A stretch of 64,000 bases of DNA from the NCBI GenBank assembly GCA_947685225.1, contig CANTUV010000002.1, positions 2,976,001 to 3,040,000 of the forward strand, read 5' to 3'. Within the stretch, counting starts at the first letter, position 1; the number at the start of each line of letters is the position of its first letter. This document shows, in pieces, positions 22,090 through 33,540 of the stretch. Under the pieces are notes generated by a model, which saw only the letters and a program-made list of their open reading frames with translations, searched no databases and was not told the origin of the DNA. The position numbers and the translations under genes are program-made. The stretch comes from Garcia nutans. Taxonomy: Eukaryota; Streptophyta; Magnoliopsida; Malpighiales; Euphorbiaceae.

Positions 22090-22312
22090 GAATGGATCTT
22101 CATCCTTGAAAATGAATCTTCATCTTTTGACATCGGATCTTTACCCTTGAAAATGGATCTTCATCCTTTGAGATCGGGTCTTCACCCTTGAAAATGGATC
22201 TTCATCCTTTGAGATCGGGTCTTCACCCTTGAAAATGGATCTTCATCCTTTGAGATAGGGTCTTCACCCTTAAAAATGGATCTTCATCCTTTGAGATTAG
22301 GTCTTCACCCTG
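22090..22312. repeat. 41-bp tandem repeat, about 5 copies
   Basis: The unit is AAAATGGATCTTCATCC, then TTTGAGATCGGGTC, then TTCACCCTTG. The middle copies are nearly identical; the outer ones have drifted. Confidence 0.88.
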
Positions 22313-24803
22313 GCTTCAGCTCTTTTAGCTGGATTGGTCTTTTTTCTTTTGCACCTTCATTCTTTTGAGAGTTCTATTGTTCCATTCTTTTGTTCTTTCT
22401 TTTTGCAAAGATTTAGTTATTTTTAATCGGACCTTATATCCTCTCCTTGCCCCCCTGTGTGGCAAAATATTTGTAAGTGAGTTTAAAAATATTTGGTATA
22501 TAAACTCAAAAAATTGAAAAGGAGAAACTTTGCCCCCTGTGTAGGCTCAAACCAAAGATTTTATCCATGCAAGCTTTGATTGATGTTTTTGCCATCTTGT
22601 TCTTCGCATAAGCATGCATTTCTTCTCTTTGCAAGATTACTGGAGCTTTCTCAAGCAATGGGCTTTCTATGCCCCCCTGATTTGATATCTTCTTTTGATT
22701 GCTTGCTGTTCATTTTGACAAAGAATAGACAACACAAGACAAGAAAGTGCGATGTGACATGCTCATGTATGCATGATATGCATGAATGATACTTACAGCG
22801 GTTTTATTGACTCACAGACTGAGGTGATCAACAGAAGTGTTATCATTGACTCCTTTTGACGTTTGTTCAAGTCTTGCATGGAATGCTCGAAAGCTTTTGC
22901 ATTTGTGGTTTTCATCTTCAAGATGTTGAAAACATGAGTGGTAGAGACCCCTAATGGTAGAGTCATGGACGCATCCATTTCGAATTATGTTTCAACATGT
23001 CAATTGGCAGCTTGCCAATAATCATTTCCTTTGCCCAATATGTCCTTTGGAGGTTCAACATACTTCCCTTAACTTGAAGGCTTTGTATGACAAAACATTT
23101 TTTTTTTGAATTTTGATTTTGAAATCAAATGTTGGCTTTGCCAAATCGATGTCAATATAAATTAGGACTTGATTTTTCCAAATTAATATATCTATAACAT
23201 GACAACCCTAGTTACCGTACTAAACTCGGGAATCATTTCTATTTAAGCAAGAATTGTTGCACTTCAGATAGGCACATACAAATTACTTGGCCAAAGGTCT
23301 CATTTGAGTTTAAATATTGTCTATCTCATATGCATGCTTATCCAAACTATCTCCACTAATAGACTCTACCTACCCAGAGAGATCAACAGGTCTTTGATAG
23401 GCTTGAAATGGGGACTACAAGGGACATGGGTTAAATGAAGGCCATTTTGAGATAGGAGTTGGTGTGACACAATGGACAAACCCTCACACTATAAATTTCT
23501 TGTTTGAACTTTAGGCAGTTGGGAACAATCTTGCTAGTCTCTAAATTCTTTCTGTCTTCTTGACATTAAGCTGCATCTTGATCGGGACAGTTTTTGCCCT
23601 TGCAAAAAGTTTAAGACCCAAATTCCTTTCTTTTCTTCTTCTCCCTTCTCTTTATTTCTCTTACTCTTCCCTTTTCTTTCTCTTTGTTTTCCTTAATCTT
23701 CCCTTTCTTTGAGCATTTTATCATTTTGTCCTTCTTTCTCGTTGGACTATCAAGTACAAAACTTTCAAGAACTGGATGGTCTCCCTCCTTTTCTCCAATT
23801 TTGATTGAATCTTTGGTTGCATTGGGCCAATTCAAGTAAAAATGTCTTTATGAACCAAATGGAAGCCTTTTGCTGCTTTAGGTAAAAGATAACTCAGTTG
23901 GCTTTATGAACCGCCTTTTTAGGTTTTATCTTCTTTTTTTTTTTGTTTTTCTATTCTTCTTCTTTTTTTTTCTCTTTTTTCCTTTTTTCCTTTTTTGGTT
24001 CTAGCTCAAACATAGTTGTCTTGTTTATACCAACTTGGGCTTCCAATAATGGATGAGTGGAGTAACATAAATCTTCTTTAATAGGGATAAATCATTTGTT
24101 ACTCTAATGTTGATGTTGTCTTGATATATTGGAGACATTAAGGGAACTTCAACTACCCTTAAGGTTTTGAGAACATCAACTATCCTTATGGTCTTGAAAA
24201 CTTCAACTATCTTCATAGTCTTGACTATTCATTTCTTTCTTTGATCTTCTTGCCTTTTCACCTTTGTGATCATAAGACTTGTCAAAAGTATCACAAAAAC
24301 TCAAGGTAGGTTGTTGAGGTTATATGCCAATGAAAAGAAAGCTAAAATTTTATGAAGGCTCAAAGGGACAACTGGGGATTAATATTTAATTGGGTGGATA
24401 CTAGTTGTTGGCTAATCAAACAATGCCTAGATCATCTTTCCCTTAAATAAGCAGAGTTCAATTTCACCTCGAAAGTTTGTCAAAGCATGTTCTAAGACTG
24501 ACTAAGACCTAGACAAAGATAATTATGCAGGAGCCCTCTCTAAGTAAGCATACACAACTCAATACTATAGAGTAATTCCCTCATCTAGTAAAGTCATTTG
24601 AGTCATGATGCCTAGACACATTAATTTATAAACATCAAGCTAAATTCCTCATTGGTTGAGCACCAAAATGAACAAAGACCAACATAAATTTGTGATGAAA
24701 GTAATTTATTCAAACAAATTTAAATTTGAAAAACACGATAGTTCCAAAATATTAAATAAAGTAAGATTGAAAAGCAACATTCAAGCTAAGGAAGTTCATT
24801 GAG
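22313..24803 (-). other. non-coding internal region of the TR-GAG element
   Basis: T-rich and pyrimidine-rich stretches, strongest at 23610-23720 and 23920-24000. I see no pol motif on either strand. A Lys/Glu-rich minus frame at 23611-23835 comes from the low-complexity sequence and is not supported as a gene. Confidence 0.5.
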
Positions 24804-26461
24804 TTAGTGTTCTTCTCCTTTTACATCTTCAATATCCCCATCTTGAAAGGATGATAAAACAAAATCTTCTTCCAATCCTTTTCCCACCATGAAGGTTGTC
24901 GGTGGAGGTACACTTCCAAACTTAGGCAAAGTGTTGTTCTTGGTATTGGGCTTATCCGGCTCGGGTAGCTTACCACTGTCGATTAAATCTTGGATCTCAT
25001 GCCTTAGGCGGGCACATTTATCTGTTTCATGCCCTTGCATTTGATGAAATTGACAGAAGGCCTCGGCATTGAAGTTTGGTGGCAATGGAATATGTAAAGG
25101 TTGAGGAGCTAATGGTAGTAACAACCCTTTCTTTTGCAGCTTGCTAAAAACCCAAGATAGAGGTTTCCCCAATTATGAGAATTGTCTTTTATTCCCTTGA
25201 TCGGTTATATTAACATCAACTTCTTTTTGCGTGCTTTGATTTTCGGACTGGTAATTCCCTTTCTCATTCCTCTTTATTGAAAAGTGATTCTTCTCTCTAT
25301 CCCACTCTTCAATTTGTAGACCAGCTTGGAGGAGATCATTGAAATCCCTTATAAGAGTGTGAGACATCCTTTCACGGAGATTGGGCAAGACACCTCTCAC
25401 GATCATCCTTATTTGATCAGATTCATCGGGCCTCTTCTTGAGGAAAACGGCCTTATTTCTCCATCTCTTCACATAGTCCACAAAATTTTCATTTGGCCTT
25501 TGCCTAATGGACTCCATTTCCATTAAGGTAACTTCCAACTCAACATTGTATCCATATTGTTGGATGAAGGCTTTGTAAAGTAGATCCCAACTCTTTTGTG
25601 TTCCATCATCCAAGGTATTGAACCAATGAGAGCATGAAGTACCTTAGAGTTTGAGCCTTAGTAGCTCGGGCAGACTGCATGGCAGTGATGTAATGCTTCA
25701 CGTGAAGATGAGGATTTCCAGTGCCATTGTACTTAGCAAAGGAAGGCATCTTGAATTTATAAGGGACCTCTTCATCTTGTTCAAATAGTTTATCGATCTC
25801 AGACATCTCTTCGGTTTTCAACTTCTTCTCAAATTTCTTTTCTAAATCAAATCATCTTTTCAACATCGGATGTCTCGATCTTTTCAATAGTTGCCTTCTC
25901 AACAGCCTTCGGTTCTTTCTTCTTTTCTTGAACCTCTTGGTAGTATTGAGCCCAATCATAATCATCATCAATGATCACCTTTTCATCATCAAAAACCACT
26001 TTACTAACTTTAGTCTTCCCTTTGTCCTTTGGTTTCTTAGTGCTAGCAGATGCCTCGGCATGATTCTCTAAGATTGCAGTCAATTGGTTCTTCATGGTCT
26101 CAGCTAGGGCTTCTTTGATTTCTTCCATCTTGGCATTAAGGGCTTCATCCACCATCCTTTGAATTTGTTCAGGCTCCATTGCTTTAGGTGAGCAAGTGAT
26201 TGAGTCGTTGCTAGATACTTCGTCTCCGGCGTAGGTCGGATTGTTGTAAGCTTTAGAACTATCGTAATCCAGGGCTGTGAGATAGAGAGGATCAATGATA
26301 TGAGATTCAAATGTATGCATGTATGCATGTATGCACAAACAATAGACAAACAACGTCATAACATCCACACACGAATGGCGAGTCTCTTTTCCTAGGTATA
26401 TGGTTAACAAAATACCAACATTGGGTATCTTGCTTTCGAATAATTCTCTCGGACATTTCAA
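24804..26461 (-). pseudogene. Tat/Ogre-type gag of the TR-GAG element
   Basis: Starts around MEPEQIQRMVDEALNAKM (near 26175; the frame is open from 26461). It continues with a Lys/Glu linker, then the capsid region FKMPSFAKYNGTGNPHLHVK, WDLLYKAFIQQYGYN, RPNENFVDYVKRWRNKA and MIVRGVLPNLRERM. The zinc motif CQFHQMQGHETDKCARL (C-x2-H-x4-H-x4-C) is followed by HEIQDLIDSGKL, typical of Tat/Ogre gag. Breaks: a frame change at about 25847-25860, another at about 25610-25625, and a TAA at 25173-25175 with the frame continuing to 24804. The domains are all present, so decay is recent. Confidence 0.85.
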
Positions 26462-27336
26462 CCAATAGTTATATCCTTGAAAATGGAAATCAATCCATGA
26501 TAATTCCCATTAATTAGGTTTTAATCCATTCAACCAACCAAAGTAGCTTTTATGCTATATTGGATTAAAACGAAATTAAGAGGCTTATTATAAATAGATT
26601 TCTCACTTGAAAAGAGGTAACTAGTGGTTCATGCCAAAAACAAGCCCATAGTTAATTTATTCTTAGTGTAAACTAGGCCTACAATTGATTTTTGGTATTT
26701 CATAATTGACCTAAATATTTTTGCAAGCTCTTTGTAAGAAAATAGTTTTGTTTCTAAGCCCATTGTAAAAGATTTTAGAAAAATGGATTTTGGGCTTAGT
26801 ATTTGGGCCATGGGCCAAAGAATTTTTGATTTGTTTTTAGAAAAGTCTTATGTCCAAAGACCATTTTGAAAAGTTTTAAAAATAGTTTTGGTCTTTTGGA
26901 TTTTAAAGAAAAAATTTATTTTGAGCTTGCAAATGTACTTGGTCATATTAGAAAAAGAACAAATCAAATAAGCCATGATTTAAACTAAGATAAACTAACC
27001 ATAGTCAAACAAAATGTATTTGGGGTAAAAACCTAAGGAAAGTAACTAGGCCAATTACATGAGCTTTAGTCTTTGGGTTAAAAGGCTTAGGTTCCCATAG
27101 CAAGTATATACCAAATGGTACGAGGCTATGAGTGGTTATGCCATGCTCGATCTCCATACCTTGAGTGAAAGTATGGTATCCCTTACATAACATAACATGG
27201 GTAACACGAGCATCCTAACTCACGCACACAATGCAATCTAATATGATGCAATGGATAATATCATTATAAGAAAGAATAGAATAATATAAAGACAAGAATA
27301 GAATAATATAAAGAACAACGGAATCAACTTCTTTTA
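26462..27336 (-). other. 5' leader of the TR-GAG element
   Basis: Between gag and PBS. A+T-rich with no supported frame. A short ATGCATGT repeat lies at 26317-26335, at the gag start side. Confidence 0.55.
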
Positions 27337-27354
27337 TCCTCAGTGGAGTCGCCA
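27337..27354 (-). other. primer-binding site, Tat/Ogre type
   Basis: The minus strand reads TGGCGACTCCACTGAGGA, one base inside LTR edge 27356. TGG at its start pairs with tRNA CCA. From memory, Tat/Ogre elements use tRNA-Arg with such an end; the tRNA identity is not checked here. Confidence 0.75.
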
Positions 27355-27355
27355 C

Positions 27356-29525
27356 TGTGAGCAGGGATTTTCGCCCCCACTCCCTGTGGAATGGTTCTTG
27401 CGACTTTGGCACTGTTTAGACTCGGGGCCTTAGAGAGCACGGACCTAAGTCCGGAGAAAATGGAGTCACCACCTGGACGGTCCGGGAAAAAGAAAGGGGT
27501 GGATGACTCGATTCCTAAGGAATCCCCAACCCCCTAATGGGTTCGGAAAGTTGGGTACGTGTGAGGAAGGTGAGAAATGGCCCAGCACCCCCACAATGCC
27601 CGGTTCATTGGAACCGGCCTCCTTTACAGGTCTTAATATTATAAAATTCTTAAATATAGTAACATTATCCATATTACACACAATAAAAAGAAAGCATCAT
27701 TATATTAAAATCAAAGCAATGTCCAAACAAAGTAAAACAAATAAATGGACACCCATCTAAGGATGGAAACATGTCCTTACATCACATGCCTAGATAGGAC
27801 ACCCACCAAAAGGTAGAAACATGCCCTTTACATAAGTTCTAAAATAGAAAAGCAAATTAAATTACATGATGTTTAAATAATGAGGTACCCACCAAGTGGA
27901 AACATACCTCTTACAACTTTTGGAAATCTAAATTGATTGATAAAAGTAAATAATCATTCATCAAAAATATTTAAATATCAATAAAATAAATATCCATCTA
28001 TGATAAATTAAATAAATCAAGTATTGAAATTAAATAGATTAAAGCATAAGAGATAAATCAAGGTATAAGTAAATATGGAATTGAATAAAGCAAATAAAAG
28101 TTCAATTATAGCTACTGTGACTTTTTATGGAATTAAAATAGATTAGGGTTTTATGTTTTAAAAGATTGGTAAGATTCTTTGATTAACCAAATTAAGGTTT
28201 GAATTGTGAAATCATGAAACTAGGGTTTTAGACACTTTAAAATACTTTAATTTGTGATTTTTGATTATTGAATTTTAAGCTACTGTGCAATTTTTGGGTT
28301 TTCATGTTTTTATTTTTTTTTATGTTTTAAAGGGATTAGGGTTCATAAAAATTAGGGTTTAAGATTTTAAAAGGATTAGGGTTTATTATTTTAGGTTTAA
28401 AAGTTGAATTTTGGATTTTAGGCTTTAAAATTAGGGTTCTTGAGTAAAAGATAATTTTTAGGGTTTTAGAAATCAATTTAATATTCTATGAAGTTTTGTG
28501 AATTTAAAAAAATGGATTGAAGTTTTTATAAGTATAAAAGATGTTTTTTAAGGCTTTTTGAATGAAATAGAATCTACTTTAAAATCTTAAAAGAAACAGA
28601 ATTTGATTTTGGTTTTGTTGAAAAATATGTTCAATTAGAGTTTTAAGGTTTTTTAAGAAGAAAAAATAATAATTTTAAGTCTTTTTAGAAAAGAAGGTCA
28701 CGTTTTAGTGTTTTAACTTTGGAAAACTAAATTAAAGTTCAAAGATTTTAACTTTTGAAAAACACAAAAAAACCCTAGTTTAGCTACTGTGTAAAAAATT
28801 AGAATTTAGAATTTCATACCTTCTTTTGTAAGTTGCTCCAAAACAATTCTTCTTGGATGAACTAGCTCCAAAGACAAGCCTTTGTTGCCTTTGGAATCCC
28901 TTTAATCGTGATGTTGCTGTCTAGAAAAGATTTAAATTGAATTTCTTCTTTTCCTTCCTTGATTTGGTTTCAAACTTTCCAAAAACCCTTTGGATTTCCT
29001 CTCTCTCGGCCACCCTCTTTTTTTCTATGCCTTTGGTCCTTTTTATAGTGGTTTAAGGTTATTTATTCCTAATTAATTAAGGTAAGTAATATTAATAAAA
29101 AAAGAAATTAAAACCTAATTGGATTAGGTTTCAAAAATTTGGGTCGAACAATTTTGCGTTGGCGAAAACTGTGGCAGCGGGCCGTGGCTGGGGCCAGTGG
29201 CTGTGCCAGCCAGCAGGAGGCGTGCCGGCTCGCAGGAAATTCCTGCGGGAAGTTATTTCGCCCGAAGGCCTGCGGGTGAGCTGTTGTTGGGCCGACGGGC
29301 CCGCACGGCCACTTTTCGTTGCCGATTTTTTTCCTACTCCAATTTTTATTTTTTTTTTATTTTTTGATTTTTATTTGTTTATTTTTATTTTCTTATTAAG
29401 AAAAATTAGATACTAAAGCAAAAATTATTTAATTAAAATTATTTTGGACCAATTAGACAAAAAAAATCATTTTAGACTAAAAAAAACATATTGGACCGGA
29501 TTGGGTCAAAAATTAAGGGTCTACA
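27356..29525 (-). repeat. 5' LTR of the TR-GAG element, 2170 bp
   Basis: Colinear with 18554-20720. It keeps a TATA box (minus strand TATAAAA, plus coordinates 29041-29047) in a 36-base stretch missing from the other LTR. It contains runs of degenerate TTAGGGTTTTA-like words (28140-28480). Confidence 0.93.
29041..29047 (-). promoter_or_regulatory. TATA box of the TR-GAG 5' LTR
   Basis: The minus strand reads CACTATAAAAAGG. The 36 bases 29012-29047 are absent at the matching point of the 3' LTR (20227/20228). Confidence 0.65.
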
Positions 29526-29554
29526 ATAGGGCCACAATTGTGGTATGTCAAATA

Positions 29555-29565
29555 CTATATAAACA
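29555..29565 (+). promoter_or_regulatory. candidate internal TATA box ahead of Athila ORF3
   Basis: CTATATAAACA, followed by the pyrimidine patch TGTCTCTCTCCTCACTG, about 215 bases before the ORF3 start. The identical word CTATATAAACA occurs at 36855-36865 in the same element's LTR. Confidence 0.55.
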
Positions 29566-29759
29566 TATTATTTTGTCTCTCTCCTCACTGTTACAAGCCC
29601 TGACCTCCCATTTTCAAATCCCATGACCTTAACCTCTCAACTCACGACCAAATCAACCTTTTTCACTCAATTTTTATTAAATTTTCATCCATTTTCATCA
29701 AATCAAAAATCAAAAATCCTAGAAGCAAGACTTTAACCAAGAAATCAAGGGGAGAAAAC

Positions 29760-30748
29760 TCAAAAAGGCGGAGGCAAGTGGAATCATCTACATCATCAAC
29801 TCCATCTCCACCTTCATCACCATCTCCTCAAAGACCCAACAGGTACCCAAAAATTCATTTCTATGATGAAATCCAAAGAAAAAGGTACCATAAACTTAGT
29901 GCTAGAAAGATTATTCCATATAGATTTATTGATATCACTGTGATTAGAAAGCTAGGATCGAATGATTTGTTGCTTAAAATGTTCACGGATATGCAATGTA
30001 TTATTTTTTCCTCTATGCACTTTCCCACATATGCTAAATTGACACTAGAATTCTAGATATCATTTAGATTTATTCCACTTGTTAGTAATGTTGCACATAA
30101 TGGAAAAGTGGAATTTAGACTAGCCAATAGGAACTATAATTAGACTATGATCGAATTTGGGCATGCTATTGGTCTAGTTGAACTTCAAGGCACTAATAGG
30201 AGAACTCCTAGGTTTGATGAAAAGGAGACATGGACTAGATTAGGATGATTGGGTCAATTTAATAGAAAAATCTCAAAAGCCTCTAATTTACAAACCCTTT
30301 CTATAGATATATACATGTTGTCTTAGCCAATACCATCATTGGTAGAGGTGATAGTCAAAACACTGTGAATTCAAAAGAATTATGTTTCTTTTTATTGTGC
30401 AATGGAAGAAAGACCCTTCAATTTCATATTTTTGTTTGCCAAAAGATGTGAGGAAGTAGTTAAGCAAGCTATAAAAATTGTTATTGCATGTATGATCACA
30501 AAAAATGCTGAGTACCTGAATATTAGATGCATAATCTTACACTTGTATCAGGTAAGATAACAATTGACATGGGTATTATCTTAGATATGAAGTTAGCAAA
30601 CAATATGGGTAGGCAATATGTGATGTTAGGACCACCTGATGCTAATATTAATATTGATGAAGAAGAACTTTTAAAGAGGAAGGTGAATTTGAGGAACCTG
30701 CAGAGCAACATCATTCTCCTCCTCGCCCTTCTGAAGCCGGTCCTTGTG
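29760..30748 (+). pseudogene. ORF3 of the plus Athila: ATHILA ORF-1-like domain
   Basis: A Ser/Pro-rich start (STPSPPSSPSPQRPN), then KIIPYRFIDITVIRKLG, YAKLTLEF, VEFRLANRNYN and MIEFGHAIGLVE match the ATHILA ORF-1 / plant transposon domain pattern. This family has no known enzymatic role. It sits after pol, where Athila elements often have an extra or env-like ORF; no signal peptide or clear membrane helix is visible. Stops occur near 30054, 30141 and 30247, and several frame changes follow. The 3' part (about 30610-30748) is Glu- and Lys-rich. The frame is interrupted at 30748 by a solo LTR and resumes at 33274. Confidence 0.75.
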
Positions 30749-33268
30749 TGTAATATCCCAATGTATGCCCTAGAAGTTTTGAATATAATTGTTGTTTGAT
30801 TGGAATTAAATGTATATATGTGTTTGCAAAGGAAATGAGTGTGTTAAGAGAATGTATATGTTGTGTATATTGTTATATATATAACATATAAGTTGGTCAA
30901 ATGGAGAGTCAAGGGAAGAAGATATTTTTATTTGAGATTTGTGAAATGACTTAAAAGGGCAAGTATTTTTAAGGAAATCAAAACATTTGGTTAAAGGGTG
31001 TTTTGGTAATTGCATTGTTAAAATCACTTGGTGGAGATTTAAGGAGAAGTTGACTTTGTTTCTTCATCATTTTCTCTTCTTCTTCATTGTAGTGGCCGGC
31101 TATTCCAAAGACAAAAGAAAACAAGAGAGCAAAAGAGGTGTTTGAAATTCTAAGCTCAAATTGAAGGAAGAATCAAAGGATTAAATTGGAGATTTGTGAA
31201 ATTCATCAATTTTGGTAAGTTCTTTCTCTTGATTTCCTTTGTTCTTTTGAAGTTGTGTTTGGGGTTGATGTATTGTTATGGATGATATGATTAGGTGTGT
31301 TTGTGATATGTTTATAAGTGTGGAAATTGAGGATAAGTTAAGTGGATGTTGATATTGGAAGTGTTAGAATTGAGATTGTTTTAGAGTTTGAAGTGATTAA
31401 TTGTATTGTATTATTGTTGGATTAGATTTTGAAGGAAGGTGAATTGCCCTAGTTTGGGAAGTGAAGAATCTTGGAAAAGGGAAGTGTTTAGAGTTGTGCG
31501 AATTGGTATTGAGGTAAGTACAAAATACTTAAATTCATATGATTTTGAAATTTGACACATTTAGTTGTAAATGTGTTAATGAATCAAATGTTTTGTTGAT
31601 GTGTTTTAATAAAGTGAATATGGTGATAAACATGTAGAATTTGTGTTTAGAACATTGATTACATTCATTTGAACCATGCTATATTGTGTATGATGAGTTT
31701 GAGTGTAACCAAAGGAGAATTGAACATGTTAGGGTTTCAAAAGCATGGAGAGACACGGCCAATTCATGAGAGACACGGCCAAGTCAAGGAAAATTTAGCC
31801 GTGTTGGATTGATTTTGGAAGAGACACGGCCGTATCCCTTGCCCGTGTTGGCTACTGTCAAATTGTGGTTGAGAGACACGGCCACAAGCTTGGCCGTGTC
31901 CCTCAAATGTGTTAGTTAATGTTTCTATACTTTGTTATTTTTGCATTGTTTTGATTCTTCAAAGGTATTTTTGTACCTAAACCTAAACATAAACACTTTA
32001 AACACATTTAAAACAATAATGATCCAAACAAATGTATGTGAAAGGTATGATTATGTATTTGAAAGATGAAATTGCATAATATAAATTGAGATAATTGAGG
32101 CATGTATGCCTATGTGAAGATGTTTAATGGATTTGGTTATGTGTACTTGATTAATGAAGTGTTATATTATGAAATGAAATGGGAAGCCATTGAGATTGGC
32201 TATGATGATTCAATTGAAAGAAATAAGGCATGTTTGCCTAGATGATGATGAGAATTGAGAATGGAAATGATAATTAAATAATAAATGAATTGTGTGGCTA
32301 ATGTGTTATTCCATTTTCAGAGTTTGTTGTTGGTGGCATGCCTAATAATAGTAACAATCTCTTGAAGTTAGGTTGGATTGAATCCTTGAAGCCTAATTGA
32401 GATGTTACATCCCTTGAAGCTAGGTTGGATTGGTTCTTGAAGCCAAGTTGGGTTGATACTTAGCATGCTTTGTTCCCCTTGAAGCTTGGTTAAATTTAAT
32501 CCTTGAAGCCTAGTTGGGTTTATGATATTGATACATGTGATAACAAAACCAAAGCATTAACTCTGAAAATTGAATGACATATTAGTGTGTTTTGGGCCCA
32601 TGCTTGTCTTTGTTTAATGTGAGTCATGATTGGGAAAATGATTGACTAATAAGATATATGGAAGAATGTTGAAATGTAATATGTTTATATGATTATGATT
32701 TGTGAAATGCAAAGGTGTGATGTTAGCTTTTCATCTATGTTGTTGTCTTTATTAAGAACATGTATGGCATTGCATTGCATTAAAGCATATTGATAGAATG
32801 CTTTGTATTACTAAGCCGTTGGCTTAGCGCGATAGTGTTGATCGCGCAGGTGATAGAGTTGAACCCGAGAGCTCTTCGAGACCAAGTGAGAGTAGACATT
32901 AAAGAATCTATTTTGGGACTTAAAGATCAGAGAAGAGCTGCCAATCATGTATAACTTCTTTATATTTTGTAAAGTATTGTTTATAATGTATCTATATGTA
33001 TATTTGTAGATTTGTAAATATGGATTTAAATGTTTTCATATATGTAAATATTTTATAAATTCCGCTGCGTATTAAGTAAAGGTATATATTTATTTTGTTT
33101 TATATTATAGGTTAACTACTTACTTTCTATAATGTATAATGAGAAAGGTTATGGTATCTTTTAAAATGATTTGAATGTTAAAGAAAACCGTAGCATCCCT
33201 ATGTTAAGTGCATGTATATTACATTGTGGTGTTTGTAGTGTGCATGTGCTGGATGTGGGGGTGTTACA
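30749..33268 (+). mobile_element. Tekay-like solo LTR, 2520 bp
   Basis: Starts TGTAATATCCC, ends GGTGTTACA, and is flanked by perfect TTGTG duplications (30744-30748, 33269-33273). No internal region remains, so the two LTRs of the original insertion recombined. It contains the hairpin motif array (31746-31905), the CTTGAAGCC array (32345-32525) and the family block GGCTTAGCGCGATAG..GATCGCGCAGG near 32822-32852. Confidence 0.95.
31746..31905. repeat. GACACGGCC/GGCCGTGTC array in Tekay-like solo LTR
   Basis: Four or five motifs. The clearest hairpin is GACACGGCCA at 31875-31884 with TGGCCGTGTC at 31891-31900. Confidence 0.85.
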
Positions 33269-33273
33269 TTGTG

Positions 33274-33540
33274 CTCCACCAAACACATTTGATTATATTT
33301 CTAATAGATTGAAAGCTTTTGAAAATGAAGTGAATCGCAGGAATACAACTTAGGAGCAAAGATTTGACAACATGGAGCAGCAGTTTAGAGGAGTAGAGTA
33401 TGAAGTTCACACTGTCTCAACCCAGATGAATGGACTAAGTGAGTAGATCAATACTTCTTTTTCCTAGTTTGGATTGTACTACCCACCTCTATAGTAACCC
33501 TCTCCACCTAGTGATCATGATGGTGATGGTGACCACTAAG
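33274..33540 (+). pseudogene. ORF3 C-terminal coiled coil of the plus Athila
   Basis: When the solo LTR and one TTGTG are set aside, the frame upstream of 30748 continues here. It encodes a heptad-like stretch (FDYISNRLKAFENEVNRR, then FDNMEQQFRGVEYEV, VSTQMNGLSE) with a stop near 33351 and others after 33440. It ends with a Pro/Asp-rich tail (PSPPSDHDGDGDH) at about 33538. The same tail design is found at 51889-52107 and 13440-13750. Confidence 0.7.

Larger units (their letters stand above)
18554..29525 (-). mobile_element. complete Tat/Ogre-like gag-only (TR-GAG type) element
   Basis: LTRs at 18554-20720 and 27356-29525 are flanked by a perfect duplication ATAGG (18549-18553, 29526-29530). 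The minus orientation is set by the PBS beside the right LTR, the PPT beside the left LTR and the minus-strand gag. Length is 10.97 kb. The internal region holds a Tat/Ogre-type gag and two tandem arrays. No protease, RT, RNase H or integrase was found by reading 20721-24803, so it must have been moved by enzymes of another element. This fits the published TR-GAG class of non-autonomous elements. Confidence 0.88.

Noticed and set aside
23611..23835. Lys/Glu-rich frame as a small basic protein gene
   Set aside because: It arises from a pyrimidine-rich low-complexity tract, without neighbours or conserved blocks.
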